DNA from: Lichenicola sp964249915
GTDB taxonomy: Bacteria > Pseudomonadota > Alphaproteobacteria > Acetobacterales > Acetobacteraceae
Direction of reading: 5' to 3'
DNA: 24,406 nt
Assembly: GCA_964249915.1 (NCBI GenBank)
Contig: CAXUEL010000030.1
Location: 1-24,406 of the forward strand
Each line of letters begins with the position of its first letter. Position 1 is the stretch's first letter. The notes beneath the pieces are model-generated. The model searched no databases and was not told the DNA's origin. It worked only from the letters and a program-made list of their open reading frames with translations. A program made the position numbers and the translations under genes. Shown here in pieces: positions 15,701-22,681 of the stretch.

Positions 15701-17150
15701 GATATTGGCGGCCCTGTCCCTCGTGCTCGGCCTCGCCGGCACCACCACCGCCGCGCTGCGTGCGATCAGCGAACGCGACCAGGCACGGCGGCAGACGCGG
15801 ATCGCGCAGGCGGTGGACGACTTCCTGACCGAGGACCTGATCGGCCGAGGCAACCCCGTCAACTCGGGCAAGCCGGACGAGACCCTCATGGAGGCGGCCA
15901 CAGCGGCAGAGCCTGCGGTGGCGCTCCGTTTGACCACCGAGCCGCTGGTCGCCGCCTCGCTCTACCGCGCCCTCGCCTTGTCCTTCGACAGCCGGAGCGC
16001 GTATCCCAGCGCACGCACGTTCTACGGCAAGGCCATCGCCGCCTACGAGAAGGCCGAGCCGCTCGGCTCCGCCGATGCCACCATCATGCGCCTCCGCCTG
16101 GCGCTGATGGAGGCGATGACTGCGGGTGCAGGCTCCCTGGACGCGGCGCAGGCGCTGCTGGCACGGTCGGAACCGCGCCTTGCCTTGCTGGGACCGAGAC
16201 GCACGGAGGCCGAGGTCTGGGATCACGCCGCGCACGCCGCCATCGACATCATCGAGAACGAGGTGGCAGGCGCGCGCCGCGAAAGCCTGGCAGCGTCCGA
16301 CCGGGCGGACACGATCCCCGACGTCATCGACGCCAACACGCGGCTGCTGCTGCAGCAGCGCGTCGCCATCGCCGACCTCCGCGCGGGTGGCTGGACCCAG
16401 GCGGGCAAGCGCCTCGACGCGCTCGACCATCAGGAACTGGCGCTGCATGGACCGGACAACCCGGCCACCATCATCACCGAGTTCATGCAGGCGCGCGTGC
16501 TGATCGGCGAGGGCTTGTTCGAGACCGCCGCCGACCTGATGGACCGGCTTTATCCGAAGCTGCTCGCGGTGTTCGGCCCGACCCACCACCAGACGCTGCT
16601 GTTCCTGACGGTCCGGTCGCAGGCGCTGATCTGGCTCGGCCGCTACGATCAGGCGGTGCACGACGACCTGCTCGTCTACCAGCCGGGCGTGGCCAGCCAG
16701 GGTGCCAGCTACATCGCCCTCACCGCGCTTGGCGATGCCGGCATCGCTTCGTGCCGCAGCGGCCGCAGTGGCGACGGACTGGCCGAGGAGACGAAGGCGT
16801 TCGAAGGAGCGCGTGCGACGTTCGGCAACGGGGCCAGCCTCACCCAGCTCCTGTCCGAGGACATAGGCTTCTGCCTCGTGTCGATGAAGCGCTACGCCGA
16901 CGCCGTGATCCGGCTGGACCAGGTCGACCGCGCCGCCGCAGGACGCGCCGACGCCAAGGACGACAACGACGCCAGCCTCGACCTGATGCGCGCCGCCATC
17001 GCGGAGGCTGCCGGGAACGGGAACGAAGCGCGCCTCCGCCTCCGCCGTCCCTTGGAGGTGTTCAGCCGACCCGAAGGGGATCCCTACATGCGACGGTGGA
17101 CCCAGCAGCTGTCCAACGCCGTCGAAGCCCGGCGGCTGACGCAGAAGTAA
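15699..17150 (+). CDS. membrane-anchored TPR-like sensor part of the winged-helix/kinase-like protein
   Basis: This frame is +1 relative to the upstream one and opens with a membrane helix (ILAALSLVLGLAGTTTAAL), followed by about 460 residues rich in helix-turn-helix TPR-like pairs. Examples are SLYRALALSFDSRSAYPSARTFYGKAIAAYEKA (cut here as a region), TQAGKRLDALDHQELALHGP, ETAADLMDRLYPKLLAVFGP and YADAVIRLDQVD. Bacterial Ser/Thr kinases often have this build: kinase, one membrane helix, then a TPR-like outer domain. The membrane helix therefore probably belongs to the same protein as 14441-15700. Removing one base from CCCCGGGG (15692-15699) joins the frames as RRPGVILAAL. If the break is real, this could be a separate 483-residue membrane protein starting at GTG 15699, but no ribosome-binding site supports that. 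Confidence 0.75.
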   Translation: MILAALSLVLGLAGTTTAALRAISERDQARRQTRIAQAVDDFLTEDLIGRGNPVNSGKPDETLMEAATAAEPAVALRLTTEPLVAASLYRALALSFDSRSAYPSARTFYGKAIAAYEKAEPLGSADATIMRLRLALMEAMTAGAGSLDAAQALLARSEPRLALLGPRRTEAEVWDHAAHAAIDIIENEVAGARRESLAASDRADTIPDVIDANTRLLLQQRVAIADLRAGGWTQAGKRLDALDHQELALHGPDNPATIITEFMQARVLIGEGLFETAADLMDRLYPKLLAVFGPTHHQTLLFLTVRSQALIWLGRYDQAVHDDLLVYQPGVASQGASYIALTALGDAGIASCRSGRSGDGLAEETKAFEGARATFGNGASLTQLLSEDIGFCLVSMKRYADAVIRLDQVDRAAAGRADAKDDNDASLDLMRAAIAEAAGNGNEARLRLRRPLEVFSRPEGDPYMRRWTQQLSNAVEARRLTQK

Positions 17151-17201
17151 ATTCTGATCAACGCCGTGACGATTTGAGAACTTCTTGAGAGCGGGCTTCG
17201 G

Positions 17202-17231
17202 CTGCCGCCGGCAGGCTTCCGGCCGGTGCAG
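17202..17231 (+). terminator. possible hairpin terminator after the TPR sensor gene
   Basis: CTGC (17202-17205) pairs with GCAG (17228-17231), and an inner CCGGC pairs with GCCGG around a short AGGCTTC-type loop, with one bulged base. It lies about 50 bp after the stop at 17150. No U-run follows, so it is tentative. The rest of 17151-17473 shows no clear gene apart from the leader frame noted at traT. Confidence 0.35.
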
Positions 17232-17432
17232 CGGTTCATGGAATGCGCGCGGTTTCCGACGATGGATCAGGATGCTTTCGCCGCCTGGACGGCGCGAGGC
17301 CCGATGCGGGACGAGGTCATCCCGCCAGGTCCGCCGGCGCAGTTGAGAAATCCTTCACTGGCAATCCTGCCCTCGGCCGTGCGGCCCTTCCGGTGATGAC
17401 GCAACCCAGCGTCAGCGATCCGGAAGGAGAAG

Positions 17433-17477
17433 ATGGCGATGGAATCTCGGCATGGCGGCAGAACAATCCCTGGATGA
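17433..17477 (+). other. 14-codon leader frame overlapping the traT start
   Basis: AAGGAG (17424-17429) is well placed for ATG 17439 (nine bases on), with ATG 17433 three bases on. The frame reads MAMESRHGGRTIPG and stops at TGA 17475-17477, overlapping traT ATG 17474 as ATGA. Either it is a coupled leader peptide or the true traT N-terminus with one base missing. MESRHGGRTIPG would supply the basic n-region that the traT signal peptide otherwise lacks. Confidence 0.4.
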
Positions 17478-18268
17478 CGTGCGCGGGCGTCGTTCTCGCG
17501 GCGTCCGGTTGCGCCGGACTCGATGCCGTGGCGAACCACGGCCAGCTCGACGTGCACACGCACATGTCGGAGACGGTGTTCCTCGATCCGGTGCCGACGG
17601 CCCAGCGTACCATCTACATGGGGTTCCGGAACACGTCGGATTATCCCGACATCGACGTGCGTGCGCCCCTCAGCCAGGCCCTGACCGCACGCGGCTACGT
17701 GGTGGTGGATGATCCTGGAACCGCCCACTACCTGCTGCAAGGCAACGTGCTGCAGGCCGGCAAGCTGACGCCGCAGCAGGTTTCCAGCGTGCTGTCGGCC
17801 GGGTTCGGCCAGCCGCTTCTTGCCGGCGCCGTCGCCGGCGGATTGACCGGCGGCTTCACCGGGAACCCGGTTGCGGGCCTGGGTGCCGGGCTTGGGGTTG
17901 CGGCAGCCTCAGCGCTGTTCGACTACGCCTACCAGGACGTGACCTATGCGGTCACCGTCGACATCCAGCTTGCCGAACGGCCGCTGCATGGTGCGCGGGT
18001 ACGCCAGCAGACCCGGACCCACCACGGTCACGGCAACGCTTCGTATCGGGTCGCCACGACCGATGCCACGCCTGACACATACGGAGTTTCCACCTCGGGT
18101 GATCAAAACTCCGTCGACCGCTACCAGTCCATCGACGAAGAGGCCGACTTCAAGAAATACAACGTTCGCGACGTTGCCTATGCGGACAAGGTCAATCTTC
18201 AGATCCAAGAGGCCATCCCCACCCTGACGCAGCACCTCGCGTCCTCGTTCGCCAACCTGTTCGAATAG
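17474..18268 (+). CDS. traT: TraT-type surface lipoprotein (complement resistance/surface exclusion family)
   Basis: A 264-residue outer-membrane lipoprotein of the TraT family. Residues 1-13 (MTCAGVVLAASGC) hold the lipobox. The mature part follows TraT closely in order: VHTHMSETVFLDPV, RTIYMGFRNTSD, an ALTARGYVVVDDPGTAHYLL stretch (TraT: KAKGYQVV, YYWIQANVL), a glycine-rich hydrophobic pair (LLAGAVAGGLTGGFTG, GAGLGVAAASALFDY), DVTYAVTVDIQLAER, and the C-terminal ADKVNLQIQEAIPTLTQHLA-type ending. On F plasmids TraT blocks mating-pair formation and complement; chromosomal homologues are of unknown role. The start is uncertain. ATG 17474 overlaps the stop of a 14-codon frame that has a good AAGGAG site; ATG 17396 would add a poorly signal-like, acidic N-terminus. 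Confidence 0.85.
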   Translation: MTCAGVVLAASGCAGLDAVANHGQLDVHTHMSETVFLDPVPTAQRTIYMGFRNTSDYPDIDVRAPLSQALTARGYVVVDDPGTAHYLLQGNVLQAGKLTPQQVSSVLSAGFGQPLLAGAVAGGLTGGFTGNPVAGLGAGLGVAAASALFDYAYQDVTYAVTVDIQLAERPLHGARVRQQTRTHHGHGNASYRVATTDATPDTYGVSTSGDQNSVDRYQSIDEEADFKKYNVRDVAYADKVNLQIQEAIPTLTQHLASSFANLFE

Positions 18269-18343
18269 ACCGGGCGACCGCGATCGACGGCATCCGCCGG
18301 GATCGTTTCAAGCCAATCCGCCGACAGATCATGGAGAAGCAAG

Positions 18344-18631
18344 ATGTCACGAACGTTTGTCGTCCTGCTGCCGCTGTTCCTCGTTTGTTGCGGCCAGTCC
18401 GGGCCTTCCAGGCTCCAGGTCGAGACCGCTTTGAACGCGTTCGAGGCCGCGTTGGCGGCTGAGATCCCGACCGCGCCAAGCAGGGTCACCGTCACGGAGT
18501 CGAGCTGCACGGCAGGAGAGAACGGCATCTATACCTGTGCCGTGACGGCGGCCGGCACCCGGTTCGTGCCCGACGTCAACGCCGTGCGCCTGCGCCGGAT
18601 CAACGGCACCTGGACCGTCATCACGGGATGA
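18344..18631 (+). CDS. small putative lipoprotein of unknown function
   Basis: A 95-residue exported protein. The N-terminus MSRTFVVLLPLFLVCCGQSG has one Arg, a hydrophobic core and a Cys-Cys pair, the second being a plausible lipidation site (LVCC is an imperfect lipobox). The mature part has two Cys (SSCTAGENGIYTCAVTA) that could form a disulfide, and ends in VRLRRINGTWTVITG, a beta-strand pattern. GGAG lies seven bases before the ATG, which supports the start. It follows traT by 75 bp on the same strand and may share its transcript. I do not recognise a family. Confidence 0.7.
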   Translation: MSRTFVVLLPLFLVCCGQSGPSRLQVETALNAFEAALAAEIPTAPSRVTVTESSCTAGENGIYTCAVTAAGTRFVPDVNAVRLRRINGTWTVITG

Positions 18632-18984
18632 CCGGGCGCGGCCAGCCAGGACGGTCGGACGGCGAAGACCTGAGCAGCGCCAGGAGCAAAGGCAGCGCAA
18701 CCGGAGGCGGCTCCCGATCGTGTCGGATCCCGCGCAGCAGTCCGATCTCGACGACCGGCTCGCGGCGGTCGGGAAGGAACGCGTGATCGAGACGGTCGCC
18801 ACCGGACACGTGTTGCAGTTGCCGCACTCGACCGGCACGCGGCGTCACGACAGCCGCGCCGCGTGCCGTCCCCATGCCGTCGAGGAAGGGTTGATCCGCG
18901 CTCGACCACGCCCGCAGCGCCGATGCGCCGATGCGCCAGCGCTGGATCGATCGGCAGAACCCGCGACAAGCTTCGTTCGTGAAC
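18632..18984. other. intergenic region without a convincing gene
   Basis: About 350 bp between the small lipoprotein (+) and the secreted protein (-). It contains one copy of a 20-bp repeat (18643-18662). The best open frame, 18720-19022 (+), has G/C-biased third positions for its first 50 codons and then loses them; it may be a gene remnant. No terminator with a U-run was found, although the flanking genes converge here. Confidence 0.4.
18643..18662. repeat. 20-bp direct repeat, copy 1
   Basis: The 20 bases at 18643-18662 recur exactly, in the same orientation, at 19112-19131. This copy is intergenic, just after the small lipoprotein gene. Confidence 0.6.
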
Positions 18985-19022
18985 CTATCGTGCGACCGGC
19001 ATCGCCGCCTGCACCAGCCTGA
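18720..19022 (+). CDS. doubtful hypothetical frame
   Basis: A 100-codon frame from GTG 18720. The first part (MSDPAQQSDLDDRLAAVGKE, then RVIETVATGHVLQLPHSTG) has coding-like third-position GC and a plausible helix. A GGAGG lies 12 bases upstream, further than ideal. After about codon 50 it becomes Arg/Pro/Ala-rich with poor codon bias, and it overlaps the 3' end of the gene at 18985. It may be a truncated relic or chance. No family is recognised. Confidence 0.2.
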   Translation: MSDPAQQSDLDDRLAAVGKERVIETVATGHVLQLPHSTGTRRHDSRAACRPHAVEEGLIRARPRPQRRCADAPALDRSAEPATSFVREPIVRPASPPAPA

Positions 19023-19794
19023 TCCGGTGGTCGGGCAGCAGGTGCGCCGGGTCGGGGCCGATGCCGCTGCGGATCAGCTCGGCGCGCACGAGGTCGGGGT
19101 AGCGGCGGCAGCAGCCAGGACGGTCGGACGGGCGCTCGACGGTAATCTCGGTCAGGTTGGCGCGGCCGTAGGCCTGCACCGCGCGCTGCACGATCCACAG
19201 CGACCGGGCGTCCAGCACCTGGGCGTCGACCGCCTGCACCGCGAAGCGGATCTCCAGCACCGGCGGAGGCGCCGCGGTCAGGTCGTCGCCCGGCACCAGC
19301 GGCATCGGCCGCGGCGGGAAGCCCCACTCGAACAGCACCAGCCCGCCGCCCTCCTGCACCGGCAGCCCGGCCGACCGGCTCGCCGCGTTGCCCACGGCGT
19401 TCGGGCCGGAGGTCGTGTCGGTGTTCGGGTTCGGGTAGGTATAGGCGGTGCCGAACGCGGTGGTGTCGGCGCCGGTGGCGGGATCGTGCAGGCTGCGGTC
19501 GGGCTTGGGCTCCGTGCCCGGGTCCGGCAGCGGCGCGGCGCGCAGGCTCCGGGCCGGGGACGCGGGCGCGGACTCGTGGAAGTCGTACGCGCCTTGTGCC
19601 GGAACCGCGAGCGAAACCGAGCCGACATGCTCCTGCGCCCGGGCCGCCCCCGACGCCAGCAGGCCCAGCAACAGCATCGGATGCAGAACCGCCGTGGCGG
19701 CGGCGCGTCGCCCCGTGACGGCGCTGCGGCCAGGACGACCTCGGTCGGGCCGGGTCGGGGTCTGCCTGGAGCGGCTTGGCTTGGCATGCTTCAT
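18985..19794 (-). CDS. secreted protein with a weak OmpA-like C-terminal domain
   Basis: A 269-residue exported protein from ATG 19794 (MKHAKPSRSRQ), or 284 from ATG 19839. A long basic n-region of about 35 residues precedes the hydrophobic core LHPMLLLGLLASG and a likely cleavage site ARA-QEH. The middle (about residues 55-155) is Pro/Thr/Asn-rich and disordered-looking. The C-terminal 90 residues (VLEIRFAVQAVDAQVLDARS, later ANLTEITVERPSD, then YPDLVRAELIRSGIGPD) follow the strand-helix-strand-helix order of OmpA-type peptidoglycan-binding domains. However, the usual GHTD and the Asp/Arg ligand pair are not clear. The domain call is therefore a resemblance, and wall binding is not assured. 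A CC pair sits at the expected loop. Confidence 0.6.
   Translation of the reverse strand: MKHAKPSRSRQTPTRPDRGRPGRSAVTGRRAAATAVLHPMLLLGLLASGAARAQEHVGSVSLAVPAQGAYDFHESAPASPARSLRAAPLPDPGTEPKPDRSLHDPATGADTTAFGTAYTYPNPNTDTTSGPNAVGNAASRSAGLPVQEGGGLVLFEWGFPPRPMPLVPGDDLTAAPPPVLEIRFAVQAVDAQVLDARSLWIVQRAVQAYGRANLTEITVERPSDRPGCCRRYPDLVRAELIRSGIGPDPAHLLPDHRIRLVQAAMPVAR
19112..19131. repeat. 20-bp direct repeat, copy 2
   Basis: Exact second copy of 18643-18662, 469 bp away. This one is inside the secreted OmpA-like gene, in the part encoding PSDRPGCC. Confidence 0.6.
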
Positions 19795-20283
19795 CGGGTG
19801 ACGGTCGAGTTGAGGCCAGTGCCGGCGAAATGTCACCATGCGACGCGGCGGCGGCGAGCCGTTCCGCGAAGCCTCGCGCCGAGGAGGCGGAGGCGATCAG
19901 GCCGGGCGGCCGGCACCGGGGGCCTCACCGGTGGCGTGCCGTGGGTGCCGCGACCCGGTGGCTGCCGGTCCGATCCGCCGCGCCACCTGCGGGAACGTGC
20001 ACGGACGCGTCTGGCGGCGCCGGTTCCGGGCGGGCGAAGACGCCCGACGATGCACGTCGCACGATCGACGGCGTCGTCACCGGGCGGATCGGACGCCGGG
20101 ACCCGTCTGCCGGTCGGCGGCTTCGGCTGCCCGATCCGGATCGCCGCCGCATCCGGGCAGGTTCGGACCCGGCACCAGCCCGGGACGCGACCTGGAACCG
20201 GACGGCACGCCACGCGACCGCCGCGTCGCCGCCGGCCCGCGCTCTCCGGGTGGAGCCGCCCTGCGATCGCCGGCCACCGCCTG
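19795..20283. other. intergenic region without a convincing gene
   Basis: About 490 bp between the secreted protein and the TPR/glycosyltransferase gene, both on the minus strand. Open frames exist on both strands but all give Arg/Pro/Ala-rich, low-information translations. The region should contain the promoter of the secreted protein near its left end. I see no clear promoter, terminator or RNA motif. Confidence 0.4.
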
Positions 20284-22353
20284 CTAGCGCGTCGTCCCGG
20301 CCGGAACAGGACCGGTCCAGGCAGCGACGAAGCCGCGCAGGTCGCCGGCGATCCTGGTGATGACGCCGTCCCAGTCGCCGGGTGCGAATTGGCGGACGAT
20401 GCGCAGCGTCGGATACCAGGGGCTGTCGCTCCGACCAACGAGCCAGCGCCAGCAGGGATCGAACCGGTCCATCAGCCAGACCGGCCGGCCAAGCGCGCCA
20501 GCCAGGTGGGCCACGGCGGAGTCGACCGCGATGACGAGGTCGAGCGTGCTAACCAGGGCAGCGGTGTCGGCGAAGTCGCCCATCTCGCTCATGACGTCGA
20601 TCAAGGGAAAGTCGACCGGCGCCTCCGGCCCGTCCTTCTGCAGCCCGAAGAACTGCACGCCCGGCACGCCGAGGATCGGCGCCAGCCGCGCCGGCGCGAT
20701 CGAGCGGCGGCGGTCCAGCAGCGCCAGCCTGAGCTTCGCGCCGTGCGAGTTGCCTGCCCACAGCACGCCGACCCGGGGTTTCGCGTGGTCCGGCGCGGCC
20801 AGTCGGCGCTGCCACTCGGCACTGCGGTCGGCATCGGCATGCAGGTAGGGCGCGCCGGCCGGTATCGTGTCGAGCGTCGTGCGCAACGCCAGCGGCAGGC
20901 TCATCATCGGGCAGTGGAGATCATGCTCCGGCAGCGCTTCGCCGTAAGCCACCACCTGCTCGATGCCGGGCAGGCTGCGAAGCAGACGAACCAGCGGCGT
21001 CTGCACCTCCAGGACGACCCGCAGCCCGCGCCCGGCCGCCAGAAGTGCATAGCGACAGAACTGGAGGGTGTCGCCGAAGCCCTGCTCGGCGTGGATCAGC
21101 AGCGTCCGGCCCGCGGCCTCCTCGCCGCGCCACTGCGGCACGGTGAAGTTCCGCCCGAGGCCGCCGACCTGCATCCGCCACTCGTACTCCTTCCAGCCCG
21201 ACGCGAAGTCGCCGCGGGCCAGGAGGGCCATCGCCAGGTCGGCGTGGATCCGCGGCAGCCGCCGCTCGTCGGTGCAGCGGGCGATGGCCCCCTCGAACGA
21301 CGCGACCGCGTCGTCCAGCCGGCCCAGGGCGCGGAAGGTGCCGCCGAGGCCGACCAGGGTCTCGATCCGGCCGGGCGCCAGCGCCTCGGCACGCCGCACG
21401 TGGGCGAGCGCCTCGTCGAGCCTGTTCTGGCCCTGCAACGCGCCGCTCAGGTTGAGGTGCGCGTCGACGTGGTTCGGCTCGAGCGTGGTGGCCCAGACGA
21501 AGCAGGACACCGCCTCGTCCACCCTGGCCTGATCCATCAGCACCTTGCCGAGATTGTTGTAGGCGTCGGCATGGTTCGGCTGCGACGCGATCGCCTTGAG
21601 GAACCACGAGATGGCCTCGTCGGGCTTGTCCTGGTGCGCCAGGGCACTGCCCAGGTTGGTCTGCGCCGCCACGAGGTCCGGCCTGAGCTGCAGGGCCCTG
21701 CGGAAGCAGGCGACCGCCTCGTCGAGGCGGTCCAGCAGCATCAGGGCGCTGCCCAGGTTCACGTGCGCCTCGGGATAGTCCGGCTCGAGCTGCAGGGCGT
21801 TCCGGCAGCTTGCCACCGCATCGTCCAGCCTGCCCTGCCGCCGCAGCGCGTCGCCCAGGTTGTTGTGCGCCAGGGCCAGGTCCGGCTTCACGGCGAGGGC
21901 CAGGCGGAAGTGCCGCATGGCGTCGTCGAGCCGCCCGGCCTCGGAAAGGGCACAGCCGAGGTTGACCTGCGCTTCGACGAGCAGTGGATCCAGGCCGATC
22001 GCCCTGCGGAAGCAGGCGAGCGCATCGCCGACCTGCCGCTTCTCCAGAAGGACGTTGCCGAGGGTGCAGTGGAACGGCGCGGCCGCACCGTTGATCGCGA
22101 TCGCCCGCCGGACCAGGGCGAGCGCCGCGTCGACGCGCCCTTCCTGCCGGGCGATCAGCCCCAGCAGATGCAGGCTGTCGGCATGGCGGGGCATGACGGC
22201 CAGCACCTGGCGGTAGGAGCTTTCCGCCTCGGCCAGCTGTCCGGCACGGTGCTGCCGCAGCGCCGTCGCGAACGACGCCTGCGCGGCCGGATGCGGCCCG
22301 CTTGATGAGGAAGCGCGTCGCCGGGTCTTCGTCGGCGTGTCCAGCCGGTTCAT
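20284..22353 (-). CDS. TPR-repeat protein with glycosyltransferase family 9-like C-terminal domain
   Basis: A 689-residue cytoplasmic protein. From about residue 24 to 400 there are about eleven 34-residue tetratricopeptide repeats, with the canonical alternation clear (for example EAQVNLGCALSEAGRLDDAM, AHNNLGDALRRQGRLDDAV, AYNNLGKVLMDQARVDEAV). From about 440 the fold resembles ADP-heptose/GT9-type transferases: RTLLIHAEQGFGDTLQFCRY, PRVGVLWAGNSHG, DRRRSIAPARLAPI, and the donor-site segment LVIAVDSAVAHLAGALGRPV followed by WLMDRFDPCWRW. Such hybrids are common in Alphaproteobacteria near surface-polysaccharide or flagellin-modification genes; the acceptor is unknown. The ATG at 22353 is used. 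The repeats make the DNA itself quasi-repetitive at about 102 bp. Confidence 0.9.
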   Translation of the reverse strand: MNRLDTPTKTRRRASSSSGPHPAAQASFATALRQHRAGQLAEAESSYRQVLAVMPRHADSLHLLGLIARQEGRVDAALALVRRAIAINGAAAPFHCTLGNVLLEKRQVGDALACFRRAIGLDPLLVEAQVNLGCALSEAGRLDDAMRHFRLALAVKPDLALAHNNLGDALRRQGRLDDAVASCRNALQLEPDYPEAHVNLGSALMLLDRLDEAVACFRRALQLRPDLVAAQTNLGSALAHQDKPDEAISWFLKAIASQPNHADAYNNLGKVLMDQARVDEAVSCFVWATTLEPNHVDAHLNLSGALQGQNRLDEALAHVRRAEALAPGRIETLVGLGGTFRALGRLDDAVASFEGAIARCTDERRLPRIHADLAMALLARGDFASGWKEYEWRMQVGGLGRNFTVPQWRGEEAAGRTLLIHAEQGFGDTLQFCRYALLAAGRGLRVVLEVQTPLVRLLRSLPGIEQVVAYGEALPEHDLHCPMMSLPLALRTTLDTIPAGAPYLHADADRSAEWQRRLAAPDHAKPRVGVLWAGNSHGAKLRLALLDRRRSIAPARLAPILGVPGVQFFGLQKDGPEAPVDFPLIDVMSEMGDFADTAALVSTLDLVIAVDSAVAHLAGALGRPVWLMDRFDPCWRWLVGRSDSPWYPTLRIVRQFAPGDWDGVITRIAGDLRGFVAAWTGPVPAGTTR

Positions 22354-22681
22354 GATCGTGCCACTTCAGGACGGGAGCGCCAGGCTAGCGCCCGGACATG
22401 AAGCCTTGATGAACCGCAAGCTGGCCGGTCCGAGGACGAGCGCCCGGCGGATCGCCCCGGACGTGCCCGGTGCAGTGGCGCACGCTGCGGCCGGCAGGCG
22501 ACCCGGCTCGCCGCCCGCGGCCCCGGATCGTCGCGACATGCGGCGGCGCACAGGTGATCGGATATCATTCCTATCAAGTAACGTAATCGGGAGATCTTCT
22601 CAAGACTCGATCACCGCCCCGCCTGTGCGTCGCGCACGCACTCGGTCATCCACGCGTGGGCGCAGGCGGCCGGTTCCCCGC
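22354..22681. other. intergenic region between ohrR and the TPR/glycosyltransferase gene
   Basis: About 330 bp, with no convincing gene. Most is GC-rich, but 22558-22603 is clearly AT-richer, containing GATATCATTCCTATC and AAGTAACGTAATC. It is the likeliest place for the promoter of the downstream minus-strand TPR gene. That would give it a leader of over 200 nt. No clean -35/-10 pair was settled. Confidence 0.4.

Noticed and set aside
15701..17188. Continuation of the kinase frame after 15700
   Set aside because: It is open but reads as Arg/His/Pro-rich nonsense, while the +1 frame has a membrane helix and TPR-like repeats.
19795..20283. Several frames of 60-200 codons on both strands
   Set aside because: All translate to Arg/Pro/Ala/Gly-rich strings without motif, signal peptide or good ribosome-binding site.
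21250..22250. Apparent tandem DNA repeat of about 102 bp, considered as CRISPR or minisatellite
   Set aside because: The units are diverged and in frame with TPR motifs, with no constant repeat-spacer pattern.
18931..22305. Plus-strand frame of about 1120 codons opposite the secreted and TPR genes
   Set aside because: It mirrors the TPR repeats in antisense, which makes it look periodic. The minus strand carries the clear TPR and GT9-like motifs.
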